Source: Pseudalgibacter ostreae
GTDB lineage: Bacteria; Bacteroidota; Bacteroidia; Flavobacteriales; Flavobacteriaceae
DNA: 64,000 nt
NCBI RefSeq assembly: GCF_042427585.1
Contig: NZ_JBHMFC010000007.1
Coordinates: 17,293 to 81,292, forward strand
Reading direction: 5' to 3'
Of the stretch, positions 24,617 through 33,204 are shown in pieces. The translations under genes and the position numbers were made by a program. The notes beneath the pieces were generated by a model that saw nothing but the letters and a program-made list of their open reading frames with translations, was not told the origin of the DNA and made no database searches. Positions within the stretch are counted from its first letter, which is position 1. The number at the start of each line of letters is the position of its first letter.

Positions 24617-25081
24617 ATGAAGTTTACATTCCAAGTTTTAAATAATTTAAGGACTATTTTAAGTACTATTGTAGATAATCATTCTTTAGAAGAGCTTAAT
24701 GCAGTACCCGAAGGGTTTAATAACAATATTATCTGGAATATTGGGCATGTTGTGGTTGTAGAGCAACTGTTAATTTATAAAATGTCTGGATTAGAACCAA
24801 GCATTCCTAATGATATAATAAATAAATATAAAAAAGACACCAAGCCAGAAGGTCTTATTGATCAGCATGAAGTAAACATCATTCAAGATTTATTGGTTTC
24901 CACTTTAAACCAAACGAAAACAGATTACGATAATGGTGTTTTTAAAGATTATAACGCTTATACCGTTTCGACAACGGGAAATACGTTAACTTCTTTTAAC
25001 GAAGCGTTACAATTTGTATTGCTACATGACGGCATTCATTATGGTTACATTTTAGCGTTATTAAAGGCTATTAAAATTTAA
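24617..25081 (+). CDS. DinB-family protein
   Basis: The 154-residue protein has the DinB four-helix bundle pattern. Metal-ligand histidines are in NIIWNIGHVVVVEQLLIYKM (first His) and FVLLHDGIHYGYILALLKAI (last pair). DinB proteins (DinB_2 type) include thiol-dependent transferases acting on bacillithiol or related thiols and many uncharacterised members. The bacilliredoxin elsewhere in this window is consistent with such a thiol, but there is no direct link. Its 3' end overlaps the convergent DUF4163/DUF3298 gene by 21 bases. Confidence 0.85.
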   Translation: MKFTFQVLNNLRTILSTIVDNHSLEELNAVPEGFNNNIIWNIGHVVVVEQLLIYKMSGLEPSIPNDIINKYKKDTKPEGLIDQHEVNIIQDLLVSTLNQTKTDYDNGVFKDYNAYTVSTTGNTLTSFNEALQFVLLHDGIHYGYILALLKAIKI

Positions 25082-25780
25082 AAGTCCTTCAAGCTCATCA
25101 AATGGGATTGCAAATTGAATGATTCCAGTAGAGTAAGGCGCCACCTCGTATGCGTTGTAAAGCATTACAAAACCTTCTTTGCTGTACCCCATATTAGCGG
25201 GTAGTTCTAGGCTGTCGTTATCTGTAAAAACATCTTTATCTTTTGTGGCGTTTTGAAAATGGCTTTTTAAAACGGTTTTAAATGTTTCTTTGTCCTTTAT
25301 TAATGTGGAATTTTCTAAAGGCTCACCAGTTTCGCCGTCAAAATTTAACACAACGATATTAAGGATCCCATGTGCGCCACCAGTATTAACATAGGAGGTA
25401 ATGGCTATACTGATTATTTCAGGAGATTGATACATCACATCACCATCCACTTGCGCTTCCCAAGCTTGTGCAGTTTCTGGAAAATCCGATTGGAAGGCAT
25501 TATATTCGTCATTAAAAGCGATAATGCTTTCTTCTATGGATGTAGAGTTGATAACATCTGGCTCTCCAAGATGTAAGGATGTAATAACCGTTTTATTAAT
25601 TTCTGCATTTATGTTTTTGGACACAACATTGCTATTATTGGCTTTAGGGATATTAACTTGAACAATAGTATTGTTTGGTGTCGTAATCTCAGTTTCAGAG
25701 AATGAAAGATTCGTTTCATTTTTACAACTGTTTAAGAGTAAAAACAAACATATAACTATATAATAAGGACGTTTAGACAT
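25061..25780 (-). CDS. DUF4163/DUF3298 lipoprotein (RsiV-like)
   Basis: From the ATG at 25780 the product has 239 residues and a lipoprotein signal, MSKRPYYIVICLFLLLNSC. An upstream in-frame start at 25885 would hide that signal and run into the next gene. The DUF4163 part contains INAEINKTVITSLHLGEPDV. The DUF3298 part contains SIAITSYVNTGGAHGILNIV and LYNAYEVAPYSTGIIQFAIP. The same fold forms the lysozyme-binding domain of anti-sigma factor RsiV, but no anti-sigma helix is present here. The location is the periplasm or outer membrane. Function unknown. Confidence 0.88.
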   Translation of the reverse strand: MSKRPYYIVICLFLLLNSCKNETNLSFSETEITTPNNTIVQVNIPKANNSNVVSKNINAEINKTVITSLHLGEPDVINSTSIEESIIAFNDEYNAFQSDFPETAQAWEAQVDGDVMYQSPEIISIAITSYVNTGGAHGILNIVVLNFDGETGEPLENSTLIKDKETFKTVLKSHFQNATKDKDVFTDNDSLELPANMGYSKEGFVMLYNAYEVAPYSTGIIQFAIPFDELEGLLNFNSL

Positions 25781-25848
25781 AGCTTTTAAGGGATATATGC
25801 CAAAGGTAAATATTGGGAATTGCAAAAATGATATAAAAGAAGATATTT

Positions 25849-26652
25849 TTAATCCAAATAATAAATATAGCCAATATTTAGCCAAAGTAGCCAGTCGTTA
25901 TGTTTATTGTAATCGAGATTATGATTAAGTCCATCCACCCAATCGCTAAAATAATATTGCCATCTTAAATCTAACATCAAATCTGAAAGCTTGTCGAGCT
26001 TGTACCTTACACCAACACTTGAGACAATAGACCATGTGCTGCCTGGAGAAGCATCGATGGAGCCCGGAGCCCATTCAGAATAAAAATTACTAGGCTCGGT
26101 TACGTTTCCGGTTAAAAGCGGATTGGGGTTTTCGTAAGTAGTACTTACTTGGGGTGTATAGGACGTAAAATGAACACCAAAGCTCGTAAAGGGAGCGAAT
26201 TTCGGACTAAAAGACTGGAATGCTTTAATGCTTAAAGGGTAAAACTCTAATTGTGTGCCAATATCTAAATTATGGGCTACTCCCTTATGACCTCTCAATT
26301 GATTGGCCTGTGATGATGTTTTACTAGGATCCACCCATTTTCCTAAGTGCTCTAAATGGGTCTTATTCCAAGATATCTCGTTTCTTATTTGAAAATGGTC
26401 TCTAAAATAAGAGTCAGATTTAAAGAAGTTATAATGGCGCCTATAGGAAAAATCTAAATAATGTACAAAACCAATTCCAAACCCCGAATTACCAAAATTG
26501 GTTTCTCCGTCTGAACGTTTTCCAAAATCGGATTTGAATTGAACAGGGCCCGCAATAACACCTATTTGATGGGAGAAGCCTAATTGTGAGAAACTTGTTT
26601 GACTAACTAGTAAGGTGCAAACAAAAAAGGCAAAATGTTTCCAGTTAGGCAT
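25849..26652 (-). CDS. THC0290_0291-like outer-membrane barrel protein
   Basis: Starting at ATG 26652 (MPNWKHFAFFVCTLLVSQTS) the protein has 267 residues, with a signal peptide ending near TSFSQ. The mature start LGFSHQIGVIAGPVQFKSDF and the tyrosine/tryptophan-rich alternating strands (YRRHYNFFKSDSYFRDHFQI, DLRWQYYFSDWVDGLNHNLD) match the Flavobacteria family named THC0290_0291 as I remember it. The last residues LLWLNIGYIYYLD form a typical barrel-closing strand. It is an outer-membrane barrel of unknown function. An alternative ATG lies eight codons upstream. Confidence 0.8.
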   Translation of the reverse strand: MPNWKHFAFFVCTLLVSQTSFSQLGFSHQIGVIAGPVQFKSDFGKRSDGETNFGNSGFGIGFVHYLDFSYRRHYNFFKSDSYFRDHFQIRNEISWNKTHLEHLGKWVDPSKTSSQANQLRGHKGVAHNLDIGTQLEFYPLSIKAFQSFSPKFAPFTSFGVHFTSYTPQVSTTYENPNPLLTGNVTEPSNFYSEWAPGSIDASPGSTWSIVSSVGVRYKLDKLSDLMLDLRWQYYFSDWVDGLNHNLDYNKHNDWLLWLNIGYIYYLD

Positions 26653-26800
26653 ATTTATGGTTTTTTGTTGAGGCAATTACCCGACAAATATATTAAAACA
26701 GAGTTAACAAACAAATATTTGTACACGTGTATATCAAAGTTAAAAAAAATAAATTGAAATGAATTTACAAAAAAATGCATTATAATTTTTAAAGGTGTAT

Positions 26801-26808
26801 TATATTTG
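26801..26808 (+). promoter_or_regulatory. -7 promoter box of gdhA
   Basis: TATATTTG matches TAnnTTTG, 128 bases before the gdhA ATG, implying a leader of about 120 bases. Confidence 0.55.
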
Positions 26809-26856
26809 TTCCTCGTAAAACATAAACAATTAGTTACAATAGAATAAATTAAACCC

Positions 26857-26884
26857 TTTTAATACGGCTAAGGTCGTTTTAAAA
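26857..26884 (+). promoter_or_regulatory. Stem-loop in the gdhA leader
   Basis: TTTTAATACG and CGTTTTAAAA pair with a single T-T mismatch around GCTAAGGT. It is inside the long 5' leader and has no T run. A regulatory role is only a possibility. Confidence 0.3.
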
Positions 26885-26936
26885 ACAATATAAAACTTGT
26901 TTTACTTGTAACCTGTTAAGAATTAAATTTAAGTAC

Positions 26937-28280
26937 ATGAAAAACATCGTTGAAGGATTTTTAGAACTTGTAAAACAGAGAAATGACCATGAACCAGAAT
27001 TTTTACAAGCTGTAGAGGAAGTAGCAGAAAATGTGATTCCTTATATTGTGGAGAATGAAAATTATTTTGGTAAAAACCTTTTGTTAAGAATGGTAGAGCC
27101 AGAGCGTGTTGTGATTTTTAGAGTGTGCTGGGTTGACGATGAAGGTGAAATACAAGTAAATAGAGGCTATAGAATTCAGATGAATTCCGCAATAGGTCCA
27201 TACAAAGGCGGTTTGCGTTTTCACCCATCGGTCAATTTAAGTATTTTAAAATTCTTGGCCTTTGAGCAAGTGTTTAAAAATAGCTTAACCTCATTGCCTA
27301 TGGGCGGAGGAAAAGGCGGTAGTGATTTTGATCCGAAAGGAAAAAGTGATGGTGAGATTATGCGTTTCTGTCAATCTTTTATGGGAGAACTATTCAGGCA
27401 TATTGGCCCTAATACAGACGTTCCTGCCGGTGATATAGGTGTAGGGGCTAGAGAGATTGGATTCATGATGGGCATGTATAAAAAACTAAGAAACGAATTT
27501 ACTGGTGTTCTAACAGGAAAAGGCTTGTCTTATGGAGGGTCGCTTATAAGGCCTGAAGCTACAGGATACGGTACTGTTTATTTTGCACAAAAAATGCTTG
27601 AAACTAGAAAAGATACGGTAGCAGGAAAAACAGTAGTTATTTCTGGATCTGGAAATGTTGCTCAATACGCTGTAGAAAAAGCATTACACCTAGGGGCTAA
27701 AGTGTTAACACTTTCCGATTCTTCAGGATATATTTATGATGCAGATGGTATAGATGAAGAAAAGCTGGTTTTCGTAATGAAATTGAAAAATGAAAAACGT
27801 GGACGAATCAGTGAGTATGTTGAAGCTTATCCAAAAGCTACTTTTGTGGCAGGTAAAACCCCTTGGGAAATTAAATGCGATATTGCATTGCCATGTGCCA
27901 CACAGAACGAAGTTAATGAAGAGGATGCTATTATGCTTTTAAATAATGGTTGTATCTGTGTTAGCGAAGGGGCAAACATGCCTTCTACTTTAAAAGCTGT
28001 AGAAGCTTTCCAGAAAGCAAGAATATTGTATGCGCCAGGTAAAGCATCAAATGCGGGAGGCGTTGCTGTTTCTGGTTTAGAAATGACGCAAAACTCATTA
28101 AGATACCAATGGACACGAGATGAGGTAGATAACAGACTTAAGGTTATCATGACAGACATACACAAGTCCTGTTTAGAATATGGAACTTGTGATGATGGTT
28201 ATATCGATTACGTTAAAGGCGCTAATATTGCTGGATTCGTAAAAGTTGCAGATGCCATGCTTGCTCAAGGTGTTGTTTAA
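26937..28280 (+). CDS. gdhA: NADP-specific glutamate dehydrogenase
   Basis: The 447-residue enzyme is a hexameric class I glutamate dehydrogenase. Substrate-site residues are in GYRIQMNSAIGPYKGGLRFH and SLPMGGGKGGSDFDPKGKSD, where the Lys of GGGKGG is catalytic. VPAGDIGVGAREIGFMMG follows. The dinucleotide fold has GSGNVAQYA, with Ser-Asp after strand two (LSDSSG) as in NADP-dependent members. It aminates 2-oxoglutarate to glutamate with NADPH and is a main route of ammonium assimilation. It is monocistronic, with a long leader and a strong terminator. Confidence 0.97.
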   Translation: MKNIVEGFLELVKQRNDHEPEFLQAVEEVAENVIPYIVENENYFGKNLLLRMVEPERVVIFRVCWVDDEGEIQVNRGYRIQMNSAIGPYKGGLRFHPSVNLSILKFLAFEQVFKNSLTSLPMGGGKGGSDFDPKGKSDGEIMRFCQSFMGELFRHIGPNTDVPAGDIGVGAREIGFMMGMYKKLRNEFTGVLTGKGLSYGGSLIRPEATGYGTVYFAQKMLETRKDTVAGKTVVISGSGNVAQYAVEKALHLGAKVLTLSDSSGYIYDADGIDEEKLVFVMKLKNEKRGRISEYVEAYPKATFVAGKTPWEIKCDIALPCATQNEVNEEDAIMLLNNGCICVSEGANMPSTLKAVEAFQKARILYAPGKASNAGGVAVSGLEMTQNSLRYQWTRDEVDNRLKVIMTDIHKSCLEYGTCDDGYIDYVKGANIAGFVKVADAMLAQGVV

Positions 28281-28307
28281 AAAATAATCTATATATTTAA
28301 TAATTAT

Positions 28308-28339
28308 AAGCTTCTTAGTTCAACTAAGAAGCTTTTTTT
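28308..28339 (+). terminator. Intrinsic terminator of gdhA
   Basis: AAGCTTCTTAG-TTCAA-CTAAGAAGCTT is a perfect 11-bp stem followed by T residues. Confidence 0.85.
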
Positions 28340-28408
28340 GTTTAAATATATGATTTTCACGCAAAACTCGTTGGATATAAATATATTTGAATATTGAAAA
28401 GAAGGGAT

Positions 28409-30757
28409 ATGTTTAGAAGCGTACTGTTATCAATTGTTTTTCTTTGGCCGCTCATGCAATTTGGTCAAGATTTTTCTGCGCTATGGAAAGGTCATTTCTC
28501 TTACAATACTATTAAAGATGTTGTAGAAGGACATGATAAAATATATGCCGCATCAGATAATGCTATTTTTAGCTATGATTTGAAAACTCATGCTATTGAA
28601 GAGCTTAATACCATAAATGGATTATCGGGAGAAAGTATATCCACGATTTATTATAGCGAACCTTTTCAGTTATTACTGATTGGATACGAAAGCGGACTTA
28701 TAGAAATGGTGTTTGATCATGACAGTGCTGTACTTACCATTGTAGATATTATTGATAAAACAAATATCTCCCCAACAAATAAGCGTATCAATCATTTCAA
28801 TGCATTTGGTAATGTGGTCTATATCGCTACAAACTATGGAATTTCCGTTTATAATATGGAACGTCTGGAGTTTGTAGACACGTATCTAATTGGAAATAAC
28901 GGCGACGAAATTAAAGTAAATCAAACCGCTATTATTGGAGAGTATATTTATGCAGCTTGTTCCAATGGCAATGGGATACGTAAAGCGTTGGTGTCCAGTA
29001 GTGCCTTAGCCGACTTTCAAAACTGGCAGACAATCGTTTCAGGAAGCTTTATTGGTGTTCAAAATATAGAAAATAATCTATTCGGTTTACGAACGGACAG
29101 GACTATGTTTAAAATAATAAACGATGTTTTAAATCCTTTGTTTCAATATAATGTGCTTCCTAAGGCCATAACGTCGAATGGCACTAACTTAATAGTAACT
29201 ACAGCAAATAATGTGTTTGTTTATGATAGTGCCTTTAATATGGTGTCTCAAATAGATGTTAGTGACGCCTTTTTAACATCTTATACCGCTGCAGCCATAG
29301 GGGGGGATCATATCTATGTTGGAACTTCTAAATTTGGACTATTAAAAACAGCTCTATCGAGCCCTATTTTGTTTGAAGAACTACACCCAGAGGGGCCATT
29401 ACTAAATGTTCCCTTTTCTCTAAAAGCGGGGGCCAATGATTTATGGGTTACTTTTGGGGAGTATAATCTATTTTTTAATTCTTACCCATTAAATAATCGA
29501 GGCATTAGCCATTTAAAAGGTACAACATGGATTAATACGCCTTATAGCGAGGTCTTTAATGCTAAAAATTTAAATGCAATCTCTGTAAATCCATTTAATA
29601 ATGATCACGTTTTTATTAGCTCTTTCTATAGTGGTCTATTAGAAGTTAAACAAGACGTTCCTAGTATTTTGTATAACCAAGATAATAGCGGCCTAGAATC
29701 TTTAGTACTGCCAACTGATCCTAATTATATAGATGTAAGGGTTGGAGCTTCTGCTTTTGATGAGAATGGAGTGCTTTGGTCAATGACCAGTCTTATAGAT
29801 AAGCCACTGAAATCATTTAATCTTAGCAATAACCAATGGAAATCTTATGATTTTACAGACGTAATTCCTAAAGAATATGGCAGTAATTTAGGTTTTTCCG
29901 ATTTAGTTATAGGACGGGATGGTACAAAATGGACAGGAAGTTATAAATATGGCGTTATAGGTTTTAAAGAAAACGGAGCAAACCCATTATTAAAAAATAT
30001 TAAAAAAGAAGAAGAAAATATGCCCACAGAATATGTGACAGCTTTGGCTTTAGATAAAAGAGATCAATTGTGGATTGGTACTTTTAAAGGTTTGAGAGTG
30101 TTATATAATACAGCTAATTTTTTTACAGATAATAATGCCAAAGTTGATGAAATTATTATACTGGAGGATGGTATTGCTAAAGAGTTGTTGTTCCAGCAGT
30201 TTATATCAGATATTGAAGTGGATGGTTCTAATAATAAATGGGTTGCTACTATTGGTACAGGTTTGTTTTACCTCTCTTCTGATGGACAGAAAACCATTTA
30301 CCATTTTACCACTAAAAACTCCCCCTTACCGTCTAATGATATTGTAGATGTTTCAATTGATAATAATAATGGTACGGTTTATATAGCAACAAGCAAAGGG
30401 CTGGTGTCATTCCGGTCAGGAAGTTCTGGAACCGCAGAAGATTTGGAACGTGCCTTTGTTTATCCAAATCCCGTAAGGCCTCATTTTAATATTGTTGAAG
30501 ATAAAGTGAAAATAAAAGAGGTTTCAGAAAATGTTAATATAAAAATAACAGATATTGAAGGTAATTTGGTGGCAGAAGCGCAGTCAAAAATCAATTTACG
30601 GCACAGAGGCTACAATTTAGAAATAGATGGCGGAACGGCCTACTGGAATGGCAAAAACTTGGCGAACCATGTTGTTGCTTCTGGAGTGTATTTGGTTATG
30701 CTCTCTAATTTGGACACTTTTGAAACAAAGGTCTTGAAACTAATGGTTGTAAGATAA
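28409..30757 (+). CDS. porZ: Type IX secretion system protein PorZ
   Basis: From the ATG at 28409 (MFRSVLLSIVFLWPLMQFGQ) the protein has 782 residues; an in-frame TTG at 28394 is the alternative. After a signal peptide the body is a series of two-component-regulator-type beta-propeller blades, for example YSEPFQLLLIGYESGLIEM, YIATNYGISVYN, LALDKRDQLWIGTFKGLRVL and NNGTVYIATSKGLVSFRSG. The last 90 residues are a T9SS-type C-terminal domain opening with FVYPNPVRP. In Porphyromonas PorZ is part of the surface attachment complex that couples A-LPS to exported cargo. The adjacent recO, overlapping by one base, is the arrangement I recall for flavobacterial porZ. Confidence 0.88.
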   Translation: MFRSVLLSIVFLWPLMQFGQDFSALWKGHFSYNTIKDVVEGHDKIYAASDNAIFSYDLKTHAIEELNTINGLSGESISTIYYSEPFQLLLIGYESGLIEMVFDHDSAVLTIVDIIDKTNISPTNKRINHFNAFGNVVYIATNYGISVYNMERLEFVDTYLIGNNGDEIKVNQTAIIGEYIYAACSNGNGIRKALVSSSALADFQNWQTIVSGSFIGVQNIENNLFGLRTDRTMFKIINDVLNPLFQYNVLPKAITSNGTNLIVTTANNVFVYDSAFNMVSQIDVSDAFLTSYTAAAIGGDHIYVGTSKFGLLKTALSSPILFEELHPEGPLLNVPFSLKAGANDLWVTFGEYNLFFNSYPLNNRGISHLKGTTWINTPYSEVFNAKNLNAISVNPFNNDHVFISSFYSGLLEVKQDVPSILYNQDNSGLESLVLPTDPNYIDVRVGASAFDENGVLWSMTSLIDKPLKSFNLSNNQWKSYDFTDVIPKEYGSNLGFSDLVIGRDGTKWTGSYKYGVIGFKENGANPLLKNIKKEEENMPTEYVTALALDKRDQLWIGTFKGLRVLYNTANFFTDNNAKVDEIIILEDGIAKELLFQQFISDIEVDGSNNKWVATIGTGLFYLSSDGQKTIYHFTTKNSPLPSNDIVDVSIDNNNGTVYIATSKGLVSFRSGSSGTAEDLERAFVYPNPVRPHFNIVEDKVKIKEVSENVNIKITDIEGNLVAEAQSKINLRHRGYNLEIDGGTAYWNGKNLANHVVASGVYLVMLSNLDTFETKVLKLMVVR

Positions 30758-31476
30758 TGCTTGTTACTACTAATGCCATCGTGCTTTCAAAGTTAAGATA
30801 TGCGGATAACGATTTAATAGTGAAATGTTATACCCAACAACTAGGCGTGGTTAGTTTTTTGCTTAGAGGTGTTTTAAAAAGCAAAAAGGGATATAATAAA
30901 ATAGCCTACTTTCAGCCGCTTTCCCAGTTGCAGTTGCATATTGATTATAAAGACAATCGTTCGCTACATAGTATTAAAGAAACAAAATTAAATTACACGT
31001 ATTCTAGTTTGCATACCCATGTTTTTAAAAGCGCTATCGTGATGTTTCTCGCTGAGGTTCTGTCTAATATACTTCAAGAAGAAGAGCAAAATGAAACCCT
31101 TTATCACTATTTAGAAACCTCGTTAAGTTGGTTGGATATCCACAATGATTTTGCGAATTTTCATCTGCTTTTTTTGCTTAAACTAACTAAGTATTTAGGA
31201 TTTTACCCAGAAGACACAAACTTAAATAACAACTATTTTAATTTGCTTACGGGTACTTTTGAAACAAAACCTATTGGAAAATATACGGTGTCTGGTGATA
31301 ATTTAGAGGTATTAAAACGCCTCCTAATTACAAAATTCGATATGTTATCTTTAATAAAAATTAATGGCTCTCAACGGCAGTCTTTTTTAAATATGATGTT
31401 GCTTTATTTTGAATTGCATACGGGTGGTTTTAAAACGCCTAAATCTTTGCAGATATTAAATCAAGTGTTTAATTAA
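30757..31476 (+). CDS. recO: DNA repair protein RecO
   Basis: The 239-residue protein begins MLVTTNAIVLSKLRYADNDL with the RecO OB-fold (about 1-80: VKCYTQQLGVVSFLLRGVLK). A helical C-terminal part contains LAEVLSNILQEEEQNETLYH and LFLLKLTKYLGFYPED. The C-terminal zinc-finger cysteines of Gram-positive RecO are missing, as is common in Bacteroidota. RecO loads RecA on SSB-coated single-stranded DNA with RecR. Its ATG shares one base with the porZ stop (TAATG), so it is translated by coupling. Confidence 0.94.
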   Translation: MLVTTNAIVLSKLRYADNDLIVKCYTQQLGVVSFLLRGVLKSKKGYNKIAYFQPLSQLQLHIDYKDNRSLHSIKETKLNYTYSSLHTHVFKSAIVMFLAEVLSNILQEEEQNETLYHYLETSLSWLDIHNDFANFHLLFLLKLTKYLGFYPEDTNLNNNYFNLLTGTFETKPIGKYTVSGDNLEVLKRLLITKFDMLSLIKINGSQRQSFLNMMLLYFELHTGGFKTPKSLQILNQVFN

Positions 31477-31509
31477 GCGCTTTAAGAATTTCAAGTTTTT
31501 TATATTGCA

Positions 31510-33168
31510 TTATTTTTTTCTTTCTAAAAGCACAATAGTGTAAGGCGTATTTATTTTAACCATACCATTGCTCACTTTTACTTCCTTGCCCGAATAGGCG
31601 TCTTTTAAAAGCACATCATCTTTAAAGACAGCAGAAACAGTTATGGTGTTTTCGCCTTCAGGTAAATCTAACCCTACAATAACTTCGTCTGTATATTCAT
31701 TTTTAGAAAAGTGTCTAGAAAAAACATAAGGTTCTTCGCTTAACATCTCATGTATACCTGCGCCCACAGCGGGATGTTTAGCACGGAACTGCCCTAACTT
31801 TTGCCAATGGTTTAAAATGTTTTTTGTGTCGGGATTATTTTGGATATCCTTCCAATTCATGAAAGAGCGTAAGGTGGCATCGCCTTCCGTGCCTTCTATA
31901 ATTAAGGCTCGTGCCGACTCATCGCCGTAATATACTTGTGAGGTGCCAGGACATAATAATAGTTTCACTGCAGTTTCAAAAGGTTTTTGGCGCATGGCAT
32001 CAAAAGGTTGGCCATCGTCGTGGGAACTCAAATAGTTTAACACTCCAAAATGTTTTAAATCTGAGTTTAAAATATCAGAATAACGTTTAAACAAGTCTTC
32101 TTTAGAATTTTGGGCGGCATTCCATTTCATTTCGAAATTGATTAGACTTTGAAAAGCGCCATCAAAATAGTTTATCTTTTTATCGCCAAAATCAAATAGT
32201 TTTCCATTTGAAATGGTATAATTGTAAACCTCACCTACTAAATAAAAGCCATTATCATCTAACACCTTATCTGGGTTTTTTTTCTTAAATTCTGAGAAGG
32301 CCGCATCGCAGGCCTCTTTAAACTCTTCCCAAACATATTTATCGGTGTGCTTTACGGTGTCTACGCGATAGCCATCAATACCAAATTCTGTGATATAATC
32401 GGTCAGCCATTTCATGATATAAAATCTAGGGGCCCTGGGGTGCCCTGTTCTTTTAAAGAAATCGTCTAGCTCTAGGATTTCCTGTTCATAACGTCCTTCC
32501 GATTTCCATTTTTCTATTAAATGTGGAGGTAAATCAACGGCTTCATTATTCTCGGTTAAAATATCTGGAAGGTTTTCAACCAAAGTGCATGCTGTAGTCG
32601 TTTCGTAAGAGGTGTAGGTACAAGTTGGACCAGTACGCACCCATTCCTTTGGCCATACAGGATCCTTCTCGGTAACAGGTCCTGTGTGGTTTATAACAGC
32701 ATCCAATAAAATACGAATCCCTTTTTTATGTGCGGTTTCAACGAGTGTGCGTAAATCTTCTTGCGTTCCAAAATTAGGGTCCAAAGCAGTCCAATCACGC
32801 GTCCAATAGCCATGGAACCCATAACTTAACCCAGTGCCTTCATCAACTCCTCCATGGATCTGTTCTACAATTGGGCTCATCCAAATAGCATTAATGCCTA
32901 AGTCTGTAAAATAGCCTTTTTCAATTTTTTGGGTGATACCTTTTAGATCGCCACCTTCAAATCCACGAAGCTTTCCGGTTTCGGCAGTTCTTTCAAAATG
33001 GACATCATTGGTTGGATCAGCATTATTAAAACGGTCTGTTAATAAGAAATATATTGTGGCAGCTTCCCAAACAAATGGCGCTTTTACATCGGGCTCAATA
33101 GCTTTGTTCTTATTCTGGCAGCTCATTATTAGCGAAAATGTAATTATTGTAATAAAAATATATTTCAT
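31510..33168 (-). CDS. GH13 alpha-amylase lipoprotein (third GH13 gene of the operon)
   Basis: The 552-residue protein has a lipobox ending LIMSC (Cys17). All GH13 conserved regions are present: DAVINH (about 156-161), GYRVDTVKH with nucleophile Asp270, GEVYN with acid/base Glu313, and SSHDD with His383-Asp384. The early WEAATIYFLLTDRFNN is typical of periplasmic or surface alpha-amylases that open with substrate-binding Asp-Arg-Phe. After the lipid Cys the residues QNKNKAIEPD are not strongly acidic, so periplasmic orientation is a little favoured. It is the last gene of the minus-strand alpha-glucan operon, 36 bases behind the previous one, and is convergent with recO. Confidence 0.92.
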   Translation of the reverse strand: MKYIFITIITFSLIMSCQNKNKAIEPDVKAPFVWEAATIYFLLTDRFNNADPTNDVHFERTAETGKLRGFEGGDLKGITQKIEKGYFTDLGINAIWMSPIVEQIHGGVDEGTGLSYGFHGYWTRDWTALDPNFGTQEDLRTLVETAHKKGIRILLDAVINHTGPVTEKDPVWPKEWVRTGPTCTYTSYETTTACTLVENLPDILTENNEAVDLPPHLIEKWKSEGRYEQEILELDDFFKRTGHPRAPRFYIMKWLTDYITEFGIDGYRVDTVKHTDKYVWEEFKEACDAAFSEFKKKNPDKVLDDNGFYLVGEVYNYTISNGKLFDFGDKKINYFDGAFQSLINFEMKWNAAQNSKEDLFKRYSDILNSDLKHFGVLNYLSSHDDGQPFDAMRQKPFETAVKLLLCPGTSQVYYGDESARALIIEGTEGDATLRSFMNWKDIQNNPDTKNILNHWQKLGQFRAKHPAVGAGIHEMLSEEPYVFSRHFSKNEYTDEVIVGLDLPEGENTITVSAVFKDDVLLKDAYSGKEVKVSNGMVKINTPYTIVLLERKK

Positions 33169-33204
33169 GGTGTCGTATTTAGGAAAACGGATACGTTCTT
33201 ATTG

